DNA of 30,070 nucleotides from Pseudomonadota bacterium (GTDB lineage Bacteria; Pseudomonadota; Alphaproteobacteria; Rhodospirillales; Magnetospirillaceae): NCBI GenBank assembly GCA_023458315.1, contig JAEXAH010000046.1, positions 1-30,070 on the forward strand, given 5' to 3'. The translations under genes were made by a program, and so were the position numbers. Of this stretch, positions 24,353 to 30,070 are shown in pieces. Each line of letters starts with the position of its first letter. Positions within the stretch are counted from its first letter, which is position 1. A model generated the notes under the pieces. The model saw nothing but the letters and a program-made list of their open reading frames with translations, did no database searches and had not been told where the DNA came from.

Positions 24353-26215
24353 TTACACCAAGCCTTTTTCCATGATTCCGGCCAGGCGGCGGGCGAAGTC
24401 GACTGGGTCGGCGGGGGCTTCGCCTTCGACGATGCGGGCCTGGTCCAGCAGCAGCAGCGACAGGTCCTGCACCGCCTCGCGGCCCGAGGATTTGACCTTG
24501 TCGGCCAGGGCCTTGATCAGCGGGTGGCGGGGGTTGATCTCGAGGACGCGCGGGCTGTCCTGGTCCAACTGGTTATGGGCCTTCAGCAGCTTTTCCAGAT
24601 GCATGCTCATCTGGCCCGCGTCCACCGCCAGGCACACCGCCGAACTGGTCAGGCGGTCGGTGGTGCGCACGTCCTTGACCTTGCCGTCCAGGTTCAGCTT
24701 GAGGGCGGCGACCAGGGTGTCCATGGCCTCGGCCGGGGCGGCCTCGGGCTTGTCGGCTTCGGCCGCGTCGTCGCTCTTGACCTGGGATAGATCGATGTCG
24801 GCATCGGTGATGGACTTGAACTTCTTGTCCTGGAATTCGCCCACCGCCGGAATCCAGAATTCATCGATGGGGTCGGTCAGCAGCAGCACCTCGACGCCCT
24901 TGGCGAGAAAACCTTCCAATTGCGGGCTTTTCTTCAGGGCGGCGACGTCGTTGCCGGTGGCGTAATAGATCACCTGCTGGCCGTCCTTGAGGCGGCCGAC
25001 CACGTCGTCCAGCGAGGCCCAGCCCTCGGTGGCGGTGGTGCGGAAGCGGGACAGCGCCAGGATGTCGGCCTTGCGCTCGAAATCCTCGTAGATGCCTTCC
25101 TTCAGCACGGCGCCGAAATTTTCCCAGAAGGCGACATAGGATTCGGCATCGTCCTCGGCCTTCTTCTTCAGTTCGGCCAGCACCTTCTTGACCAGGCCGG
25201 ACTTCATCTTGGCCAGGATGGGGTTGTGTTGCAGCATCTCGCGGCTGACGTTCAGCGGCAGATCCTGGCTGTCCACCACGCCGCGCACGAAGCGCAGATA
25301 GGGCGGCAGCAGGCCCTCGGCCTCGTCGGTGATGAACACCCGCTTGACGTACAGCTTGACGTGCTGCTTGCGGTCGGGATGGAAGATGTCGAACGGCTTC
25401 GACCCCGGCACGTACAGCAGGCTGGTGTATTCGATGGCGCCTTCGGCCTTGGAATGGATGGTCAGCCACGGGTCGTCGAAGGCGTGGGCGACGTGGTGAT
25501 AGAATTCCTTGTACTGCTCGGGCGTGATGTCCGACTTGGAGCGGGTCCACAGCGCCGAGGCGGAATTCAGCGTTTCTTCCTTGTCGCCTTCCACCAGGAT
25601 CACCGGAATGGCGATGTGGTCCGAGTAGCGCTTGACGATGGCCGACAGGCGGAAGCGTTCCAGGAACTCGGCTTCCTCCTCGCGCAGATGCAGGGTGATG
25701 GCGGCGCCGCGCGCGGCATCGGCATCGGGGGCGATGGTGAAGGCGCCCTTGCCGTCGCTTTCCCAGCGCCAGCCGTGTTCCTCGCCCGCCTTGCGGGTGC
25801 GCACGGTCACGCGCTCGGCCACCATGAAGGCGGAATAGAAGCCGACGCCGAACTGGCCGATCAGCGTCATGTCCTTCTTGGAATCGCCGGTCAGCTTGCT
25901 CATGAACTCGGCGGTGCCGGATTTGGCGATGGTGCCCAGATTGGCGACCAGATCGTCCTTGCTCATGCCGATGCCGTTGTCGGCGATGGTCAGCGTCTTC
26001 GCCGCCGCGTCCGGAATCAGGCGAATGCGGTATTCGGCGTCACCCCCCACCAGCGACGCATCGGTCAGCGCGCCATAGCGCAGCTTGTCGCAGGCGTCGG
26101 AGGCGTTGGAGATCAGCTCGCGCAGGAAGATCTCCTTGTTGGAGTAGAGCGAGTGGACGACGATGTCCAACAGCTTGGCGACTTCCGCCTGAAACTCGCG
26201 CTTCTCTTCGGCCAT
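24353..26215 (-). CDS. htpG: Chaperone protein HtpG (bacterial Hsp90)
   Basis: HtpG is the cytoplasmic Hsp90 dimer that remodels client proteins, in concert with DnaK. It is 620 aa. The GHKL ATPase site is intact: Glu33 and Asn37 in IFLRELISNASDACDKLRY, Asp79 in DNGIGM, and the GQFGVGFYSAF lid segment after residue 120. The middle domain has the IP.IL and NVSREMLQ segments typical of Hsp90, and the C-terminal dimerisation part is complete. ATG 26215 has AGGGA 8 bases upstream; the frame extends 39 codons upstream through the promoter, which I reject. An RpoH-like promoter lies about 56 bases upstream. It has no clear terminator. Confidence 0.98.
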   Translation of the reverse strand: MAEEKREFQAEVAKLLDIVVHSLYSNKEIFLRELISNASDACDKLRYGALTDASLVGGDAEYRIRLIPDAAAKTLTIADNGIGMSKDDLVANLGTIAKSGTAEFMSKLTGDSKKDMTLIGQFGVGFYSAFMVAERVTVRTRKAGEEHGWRWESDGKGAFTIAPDADAARGAAITLHLREEEAEFLERFRLSAIVKRYSDHIAIPVILVEGDKEETLNSASALWTRSKSDITPEQYKEFYHHVAHAFDDPWLTIHSKAEGAIEYTSLLYVPGSKPFDIFHPDRKQHVKLYVKRVFITDEAEGLLPPYLRFVRGVVDSQDLPLNVSREMLQHNPILAKMKSGLVKKVLAELKKKAEDDAESYVAFWENFGAVLKEGIYEDFERKADILALSRFRTTATEGWASLDDVVGRLKDGQQVIYYATGNDVAALKKSPQLEGFLAKGVEVLLLTDPIDEFWIPAVGEFQDKKFKSITDADIDLSQVKSDDAAEADKPEAAPAEAMDTLVAALKLNLDGKVKDVRTTDRLTSSAVCLAVDAGQMSMHLEKLLKAHNQLDQDSPRVLEINPRHPLIKALADKVKSSGREAVQDLSLLLLDQARIVEGEAPADPVDFARRLAGIMEKGLV

Positions 26216-26270
26216 GATCGAATCCCTGATATTGAGCCCAAAGCTATTCCCGCCACGCGCGGGCGCCTTG

Positions 26271-26299
26271 ATATGAGGGACGGTCGCCGAGGTTGCAAG
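26271..26299 (-). promoter_or_regulatory. Heat-shock (RpoH) promoter of htpG
   Basis: On the minus strand CTTGCAA (26299-26293), a 14-base spacer and CCTCATAT (26278-26271) match the RpoH consensus CTTGAAA / CCCCATAT with one mismatch in each. Transcription would start near 26264, about 50 bases before the htpG ATG. This is the better of the two heat-shock promoters in the window. Confidence 0.65.
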
Positions 26300-26341
26300 T
26301 CCGCGCGTAATCCAGAAGAATGGAAGGTCCACGCATCGGCG

Positions 26342-26370
26342 TTGCTCTCGCCCGGTCGAATCGGTATGTA
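26342..26370 (+). promoter_or_regulatory. Sigma-70-type promoter of the raiA/hpf gene
   Basis: TTGCTC (26342-26347) and TATGTA (26365-26370) are 17 bases apart. Transcription from near 26377 would give a leader of about 87 bases. A GGCCCC/GGGGCC hairpin (26375-26392, GAAGGT loop) sits at the start of it. Ribosome hibernation factors are often stress-induced, but no specific regulator site was recognised. Confidence 0.5.
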
Positions 26371-26463
26371 TAGCGGCCCCGAAGGTGGGGCCGGGCCCCG
26401 CTCGCGGAATTTTTCGCCGCCATCAGCCAGATCGGGCGGCACTTTGAGAAGCAGGAGACGTTC

Positions 26464-26817
26464 ATGCAGATTCCTCTCCAGATCACCTTTCATGGGATCG
26501 ACCACTCGGATGCCGCCGAAGAGCGCATCCGCGAAAAGGTGGCCAAGCTGGAGCAGTTCTTCGATCGCATCACCAGCTGCCGTGTGGCGGTGGAGCGGAC
26601 CCACAAGAACACGTCCAACCTGCACCAGAAGGGCGAGGACTTCCAGGTCCGCATCGATCTGGTGGTTCCCGGTTCCGAACTGGTGGTCAAGCGCGCCTCG
26701 GAAGAGCACGAGGACATTTATGCCGCTCTGAAGGGGGCTTTCGCCGCCATGGAGCGCCAAGTCAAGGAATACGCCGCCCGTGCGCGCGGCGACGTGAAGT
26801 CGCGCGCCCAGGCCTAA
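26464..26817 (+). CDS. hpf: Ribosome hibernation factor, short HPF/RaiA type
   Basis: HPF/RaiA proteins bind the decoding centre of 30S or 70S ribosomes and reduce translation in stationary phase. This 117-aa protein has the standard IPLQITFHGIDHSDAAEERIREKVAKLEQFFDRITSCRVAVE opening, and the VVPGSELVVKRASEEHEDIYAALKGAFAAMERQVKEY helix that contacts the ribosome. It lacks the C-terminal dimerisation domain of long HPF. Alphaproteobacteria more often carry the long form, so this short one is notable. The ATG has GGAG 8 bases upstream. Divergent from htpG, and followed by a 256-base gap. Confidence 0.9.
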   Translation: MQIPLQITFHGIDHSDAAEERIREKVAKLEQFFDRITSCRVAVERTHKNTSNLHQKGEDFQVRIDLVVPGSELVVKRASEEHEDIYAALKGAFAAMERQVKEYAARARGDVKSRAQA

Positions 26818-26935
26818 GGGCTCTTGGCGCGCCACGGGGGGAGCGGCCCTGGCGCCGCTCCCGGCACGGCCCCGCCGGACTGGTTCCACAGTCCGGCAAC
26901 GGGCCGGTGCGATCCTGATATTCCCAATTTCATAT

Positions 26936-26960
26936 ATTCCGAAGTCCTATCTATCGGAAT
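26936..26960. promoter_or_regulatory. Candidate LysR-type operator upstream of lysR
   Basis: ATTCCGA (26936-26942) and TCGGAAT (26954-26960) form a perfect 7-bp inverted repeat with an 11-base spacer, the T-N11-A pattern bound by LysR-type regulators. It lies in the AT-rich centre of the 256-base gap, about 115 bases before the lysR start codon, so self-control is plausible. Outer CCTGAT/ATCAGG sequences also pair around it. The rest of the gap has two GC-rich hairpins (GGGAGCGGC/GCCGCTCCC near 26840; CCGGACT/AGTCCGG near 26875) without T-runs. Confidence 0.55.
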
Positions 26961-27073
26961 TTTCGATCAGGTCATCTTGCGCGGTTGATGTTCCCGCCCA
27001 GGTGCGCTAGAAGTCCGCGCGGCTTTTCGCGGGTGCGGCAAAATGTTTGCCGTGTCGTGTGTTGGACCTCCCG

Positions 27074-27931
27074 ATGAACATCGATCTTGCGCGTACCTTT
27101 CTGGAAATCGTCGAAACCGGCAACTTCAACAAGGCTGCCGAGCGGCTGGACGTCACCCAGTCCACCGTGTCCATGCGCATCAAGGCGCTGGAGGACGAAC
27201 TGGGACGGCCGCTGTTCGTGCGTTCCAAGGCCGGGACCGAACTGACCAGCGCGGGCATGCAATTCCGCCGCTACGCCACCTCGCTGGTGCGGGTGTGGGA
27301 ACAGGCGCGCCAGGAAATCGCCCTGCCGCCCGGCTTCAAGACCGTGCTGAACGTCGGCGGCCAGTTCTCGCTGTGGGACCGGCTGCTGGTGCAGTGGATT
27401 CCGTGGATGCGCACCGCCCTGCCCGACGTGGCGCTGCGGGCCGAGGTCGGCCTGTCCGACGGCATGATGCGCCAGTTGACCGAAGGGTTGCTGGATATCG
27501 GCGTCATGTACAACCCGGTCGCCCGCCCCGGTTTGCACATCGAGAAGCTGCTGGAAGAGCGGCTGATCCTGGTTTCGACCCGCCGCCGCTCGCTCGAGGA
27601 ATGGGACGAGAATTACGTCTTCGTCGATTGGGGACCGGAATTCCGCCAGGGCCACGGCCAGGCGTTCCCCGACCTCAAGACCCCGGCGGTGTCGGTGGGC
27701 CTGGGGGCGCTGGGGCTGCAACACATCCTGTCCTATGGCGGCACCGGCTATTTCCCCATGCGCGCCGTGCGCTCGTACCTGGCCTCGGGCCGCCTGTTCG
27801 AAGTGCCGGGCGCCCCCGATTTCCGCCGCCCGGCCTGGCTGGTCTACAGCCAGGACGAAGGCCGCGCCGACTGGTTCGCCACCGCCCTGGACGGCCTGCG
27901 CTACGTCGCCTCGCTGGAAAACGAGGACTGA
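27074..27931 (+). CDS. LysR-family transcriptional regulator
   Basis: A 285-aa LysR-type regulator. Residues 1-60 are the winged helix-turn-helix, with the recognition helix in AAERLDVTQSTVSMRIKALEDELGRPLFVRSK. A linker helix follows, and the rest is the periplasmic-binding-like effector domain (LDIGVMYNPVARPGL, then LEERLILVSTR and a GLGALGLQHILSYGGTGYFP segment). ATG 27074 is chosen because the DNA-binding domain starts there; a TTG nine codons upstream is possible. The regulated gene and its inducer are unknown: there is no divergent neighbour, and the flanking genes are raiA and a small hypothetical gene on the other strand. Confidence 0.93.
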   Translation: MNIDLARTFLEIVETGNFNKAAERLDVTQSTVSMRIKALEDELGRPLFVRSKAGTELTSAGMQFRRYATSLVRVWEQARQEIALPPGFKTVLNVGGQFSLWDRLLVQWIPWMRTALPDVALRAEVGLSDGMMRQLTEGLLDIGVMYNPVARPGLHIEKLLEERLILVSTRRRSLEEWDENYVFVDWGPEFRQGHGQAFPDLKTPAVSVGLGALGLQHILSYGGTGYFPMRAVRSYLASGRLFEVPGAPDFRRPAWLVYSQDEGRADWFATALDGLRYVASLENED

Positions 27932-27974
27932 GCCGCCGAGGCTGTTCTTCCTGACGTCAGTGCGGCGGAACGTC

Positions 27975-28086
27975 CCCAGGGTACACGGATGAACACGAAG
28001 GCCGCTACGCGGCTCACGGATGAACACGGATATTTTTAGAGTATCCGTGCATCCGTGCCTATCGGTGTTCATCCGTGTACCCTGGG
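27975..28086. repeat. 112-bp palindromic repeat of the CACGGATG family, copy C
   Basis: The outer arms are a perfect 22-bp inverted repeat: 27975-27996 against 28065-28086, beginning CCCAGGGTACACGGATG. An inner imperfect stem lies between CACGGATGAACACGGATA (28015-28032) and TATCCGTGCATCCGTG (28042-28057). The left half is similar to copy A near DUF2971, including the GCCGC/GCGGC mini-hairpin. It sits in the 255-base gap after lysR, between that gene and the minus-strand terminator at 28122-28148. No open frame is credible. It looks like a miniature mobile or regulatory repeat; no transposase is nearby. Confidence 0.8.
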
Positions 28087-28121
28087 ATTTGTCCATCGCA
28101 CGGCCCCGCGTGAACCCCACA

Positions 28122-28148
28122 AACAAAAGCCCCCGCCGAAGCGGGGGC
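28122..28148 (-). terminator. Rho-independent terminator of the 83-aa hypothetical gene
   Basis: On the minus strand GCCCCCGC and GCGGGGGC form an 8-bp stem with a TTCG tetraloop, then TTTTGTTT. It begins about 39 bases after the stop codon at 28187. Confidence 0.9.
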
Positions 28149-28186
28149 CAAGGTCGTTCACGAGAGGCAGAAGACAATCGGGAGGA

Positions 28187-28438
28187 TCAGCGCAGCCGGT
28201 CGCGCATGCGTTCCATCAGGGACCGCACATGATCGGGATGCACGCCGTCGCGCGCCATGACGCGGCGGACCACGTCGTCGTCCATCAGTTCGTCGAGGCT
28301 GGGCTCGGCGTTGCCTTCGAATTCCTTGGCTCGCCATACCCGCTTTCCGGCGGGAAAGGCGTTCTGGCCGGGGATCGTCTGGACGCCGACGCGGATGTCG
28401 CGCGGCGGAGTGGCGGGCGAGCAGGTGCTGTGCATCAT
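28187..28438 (-). CDS. Small hypothetical protein (83 aa)
   Basis: I do not recognise this family. The frame is open to 28600 but only ATG 28438 has a good Shine-Dalgarno (AAGGGGGC, about 5 bases away), giving 83 aa. The first part (MMHSTCSPATPPRDIRVGVQ) is polar. It is followed by an aromatic/basic patch (GKRVWRAKEFEG) and two acidic-basic helical segments ending in RSLMERMRDRLR. The C-terminal half resembles a small helix bundle. It has its own terminator and, upstream, a possible promoter with an operator-like palindrome, so it appears to be a separately regulated gene. Confidence 0.6.
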   Translation of the reverse strand: MMHSTCSPATPPRDIRVGVQTIPGQNAFPAGKRVWRAKEFEGNAEPSLDELMDDDVVRRVMARDGVHPDHVRSLMERMRDRLR

Positions 28439-28527
28439 GTGTGCCCCCTTTCCAGCGGCAATGGACGACAAATGATTAATAAACAGAATGACCAGAGGAA
28501 GTCTATTCCTTCCTTGGTATTGAATAG

Positions 28528-28551
28528 CCGCAAATTTTGTCAATTTTGCGG
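28528..28551 (-). promoter_or_regulatory. Candidate operator/promoter for the 83-aa gene
   Basis: On the minus strand CCGCAAA and TTTGCGG form an inverted repeat around ATTGACAAAA, so a consensus TTGACA -35 (28543-28538) lies at its centre. A weak -10 (ATACCA or TACCAA, 17-18 bases downstream) would give a leader of about 70 bases. The surrounding 214-base gap is AT-richer than the genes and holds no other feature that I can support. A repressor binding this palindrome would block the -35. Confidence 0.45.
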
Positions 28552-28652
28552 CGGATCGACAATTTACTGCGACGCAATATGGGGTCATCACCTTAGGCAC
28601 TGCCCCTTTGGTATCACATAGGATTGCTTCCTTCCGGATACAAGGGCAGGTC

Positions 28653-29228
28653 TTAGGTCGGAAGTCTTGGCATCATGGCATAGCCCCCCAGTATGGAATC
28701 GGACAGCAGGGCGTAACGCTTCTGCGCATCGGGCAGTTGGTAATGCCACCATTCATGGGGATTGTGGCGCCATCCGGCGGCGGTCATCACCCCCAGCAGC
28801 AGCGAGCGGTTGCGCAACGCCTCGGCGTCGATGGTGGCGACGGCATGGTGCGACCGCGGCGTGAAGGCGTCGAAGGCGGTGCCCATGTCCAGCGCGCGGC
28901 CATGGTCGGTCAGGGTCAGATCCACCGCGACGCCGCGCGAATGGTCCGAGCCCTGGCGGGGGTCGGCCAGGAAATCGGGGTCGGGGGTGTGGTTCCACAA
29001 CAGCCACTGCGCCTCGGCCGGGCGGAAGGCGTCCAGAATCCTCAGGCGCAATCCCAGGGCGCGGGCCAGATTGGCGGCCCGCTTCAGCGCCGGTGCGGCA
29101 TCGGCGTGCAGAAAGCACCCGGCGCCGGGGGCATAGACCGGGCGGCCGGTGAAATTGTCCGGCCCGGCATAGGCCAGGGCGATCTCGACGTCGAAGGCGT
29201 CGGCGGTGACGCGGACCAGGGGCTGCAT
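28653..29228 (-). CDS. VanX-type D-alanyl-D-alanine dipeptidase
   Basis: A 191-aa zinc peptidase of the M15D class, which cleaves D-Ala-D-Ala. The motif SDHSRGVAVDL places zinc ligands His96 and Asp103, and the EWWH motif gives the catalytic Glu159 and third ligand His162. DAFRP at about residue 67-70 supplies the conserved arginine (Arg69). No signal peptide is present, so it is probably cytoplasmic, like VanX and DdpX, and more likely serves peptidoglycan recycling or D-Ala-D-Ala use than glycopeptide resistance. No vanHA genes are nearby. ATG 29228 has a weak AAGAAG Shine-Dalgarno. It is divergent from tsaB. Confidence 0.9.
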   Translation of the reverse strand: MQPLVRVTADAFDVEIALAYAGPDNFTGRPVYAPGAGCFLHADAAPALKRAANLARALGLRLRILDAFRPAEAQWLLWNHTPDPDFLADPRQGSDHSRGVAVDLTLTDHGRALDMGTAFDAFTPRSHHAVATIDAEALRNRSLLLGVMTAAGWRHNPHEWWHYQLPDAQKRYALLSDSILGGYAMMPRLPT

Positions 29229-29298
29229 TGCTTCTTCTTTTCAAGTGGCGGCGGGCAGGCCAGTATAGCGCCGCCTTTCGTTGAAGACGGTTTTCCTG

Positions 29299-29961
29299 AT
29301 GATCATTCTTGCCCTCGATTCCGCCACCTCGGCCTGTTCGGCGGCGTTGTGGCGCGACGGCGCCGTGTTGGCCCGCCGCTTCGCCGCCATGGAACGCGGC
29401 CAGAGCGAGGTTCTGGTGCCCATGGTCGCCGAGGTGATGGCCGAGGCCGGTGTGGCCTTCGGCGACCTTGACCTGCTGGCGGTGACGGTGGGGCCGGGCG
29501 CCTTTACCGGCATCCGCATCGGCCTGTCCACGGCCCGCGCCCTGGCCCTGGCGGCGGGCAAGGAACTGGTGGGCATCGCCACCCCCGAGGCGGTGGCGGC
29601 GGCGGTGCCCGAGGCCGAGCGTCAGGGCCGCGCCGTGGTGGTGGTGCTGGATTCCCGGCGCGAGGAATTGTGGGTGCAGGTGTTTTCGTCGGACCTGACG
29701 CCGCAGGGGCCGGTGCGGGCGCTGGCGCCGCTGGAGGTGGCGGCGCTGGATCTGGGGCCGGTGGTGCTGGCGGGCGACGCCTGCGATCTGGTGGCGCCGC
29801 TGATGGCCGGGGCGGTGGTCGCCTCGTCGCCCGGCGCCCCCGACGCGGCGCGGGTGGCGGCGCTGGCGGCCGGTCACTGGGCGGCGGGCACGGCCTTGCC
29901 GCCGGAACCGGTTTATCTGCGCGACGCCGACGTCACCTTGCCCAAATGTCCGGCGCCATGA
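29299..29961 (+). CDS. tsaB: tRNA t6A biosynthesis protein TsaB
   Basis: TsaB partners TsaD, TsaE and TsaC in making N6-threonylcarbamoyladenosine on tRNAs reading ANN codons. The 220-aa protein begins MIILALDSATSACSAAL, and carries the family hallmark VGPGAFTGIRIGLSTARALA at about residues 70-90. ATG 29299 fits the conserved opening; a TTG six codons earlier is in frame but unneeded. The stop overlaps the rimI ATG (ATGA), the conserved tsaB-rimI arrangement. Confidence 0.95.
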   Translation: MIILALDSATSACSAALWRDGAVLARRFAAMERGQSEVLVPMVAEVMAEAGVAFGDLDLLAVTVGPGAFTGIRIGLSTARALALAAGKELVGIATPEAVAAAVPEAERQGRAVVVVLDSRREELWVQVFSSDLTPQGPVRALAPLEVAALDLGPVVLAGDACDLVAPLMAGAVVASSPGAPDAARVAALAAGHWAAGTALPPEPVYLRDADVTLPKCPAP

Positions 29962-30070
29962 TCCAACTGCTTCCCGCCACCCTGGCCCATACTGAGCTGT
30001 TGGCCGGTATGCACAGAATATGCTTCGCCGATGCTTGGGATTCCGCCGCCATGGCGGCGCTGTTGGGCAT
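29958..30070 (+). CDS. rimI: Ribosomal protein S18-alanine N-acetyltransferase, N-terminal part (cut by window edge)
   Basis: RimI is a GNAT acetyltransferase that modifies the N-terminus of ribosomal protein S18. Only 37 codons are in the window. The opening is MIQLLPATLAHTELLAGMHR, and the ICFADAWDSAAMAALLG segment that follows matches the RimI 'H-x2-CF-x2-AW' N-terminal pattern. It overlaps the tsaB stop by 4 bases. The acetyl-CoA-binding motif lies beyond the right edge. Confidence 0.8.
   Translation, partial: MIQLLPATLAHTELLAGMHRICFADAWDSAAMAALLG

Noticed and set aside
24920..26731. 603-codon open frame on the plus strand, opposite htpG and running into the hpf region
   Set aside because: Antisense to htpG and out of frame with hpf; shadow-type composition.
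27975..28086. CRISPR-like array from the repeated CACGGATG units
   Set aside because: The units are degenerate and adjacent, in both orientations, without spacers of equal length or cas genes; it is a palindromic repeat.
28653..29228. VanX-like gene as a glycopeptide resistance determinant
   Set aside because: No vanH, vanA or regulatory genes are near; cytoplasmic D-Ala-D-Ala dipeptidases occur in Gram-negative bacteria for cell-wall turnover.

Overview
The window is about 65% GC or higher by eye and carries dense, mostly housekeeping alphaproteobacterial genes. Several traits point to Rhodospirillales, close to Magnetospirillum and its relatives: a SAM-II riboswitch in front of metK, a SUV3-type RNA helicase, a DUF6165 gene beside two family-9 glycosyltransferases, and the alphaproteobacterial hairpin repeat that often reads as 'MAGLDPAIHA'. 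The genus is an inference from gene content.

Layout. Bases 1-4492 (minus strand): start of trmB, metK with its SAM-II leader, typA, and a PfkB-family (adenosine kinase-like) sugar kinase. Bases 4684-5830 (plus): an EI24/CysZ-like membrane protein and a small lipoprotein, closed by a strong terminator; nth lies convergently. Bases 6676-12184 (plus): dnaK, dnaJ, a ccdAB-like toxin-antitoxin module with its own promoter and a perfect 16-bp palindrome, dapB, and a TauE/SafE transporter. Bases 12189-15529 (minus): two GT9 glycosyltransferases, DUF6165 and an FmdE-like protein, probably one surface-glycan operon. Bases 15737-19948 (plus): creA-like, an unknown 523-aa protein, a rubredoxin and a Tat-exported PhoX-type phosphatase. 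Bases 20140-20567 (plus): two tiny coupled genes whose products are paralogous to each other. Bases 20609-26215 (minus): a SUV3-like helicase, an AT-rich DUF2971 gene bracketed by inverted repeats, and htpG. Bases 26464-30070: raiA/hpf, a LysR regulator, an 83-aa hypothetical gene, a VanX-like dipeptidase, tsaB and the start of rimI.

The genes form a few themes. Proteostasis genes (dnaK, dnaJ, htpG) are close together, and dnaK and htpG both have RpoH-like promoter sequences. Methionine/SAM supply (metK) appears to be under riboswitch control. tRNA modification genes (trmB, tsaB) and the acetyltransferase rimI sit at the two ends. The accessory parts are the ccdAB module between dnaJ and dapB, and the low-GC DUF2971 gene between two inverted copies of a dispersed repeat. 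A third copy of that repeat forms a 112-bp palindrome downstream of lysR.

I saw no rRNA, tRNA, CRISPR array, transposase, integrase or prophage gene. The most plausible under-described elements are the DUF2971 gene with its repeat family, the 68-aa/66-aa paralog pair, and the rewired ccdAB-dapB junction.
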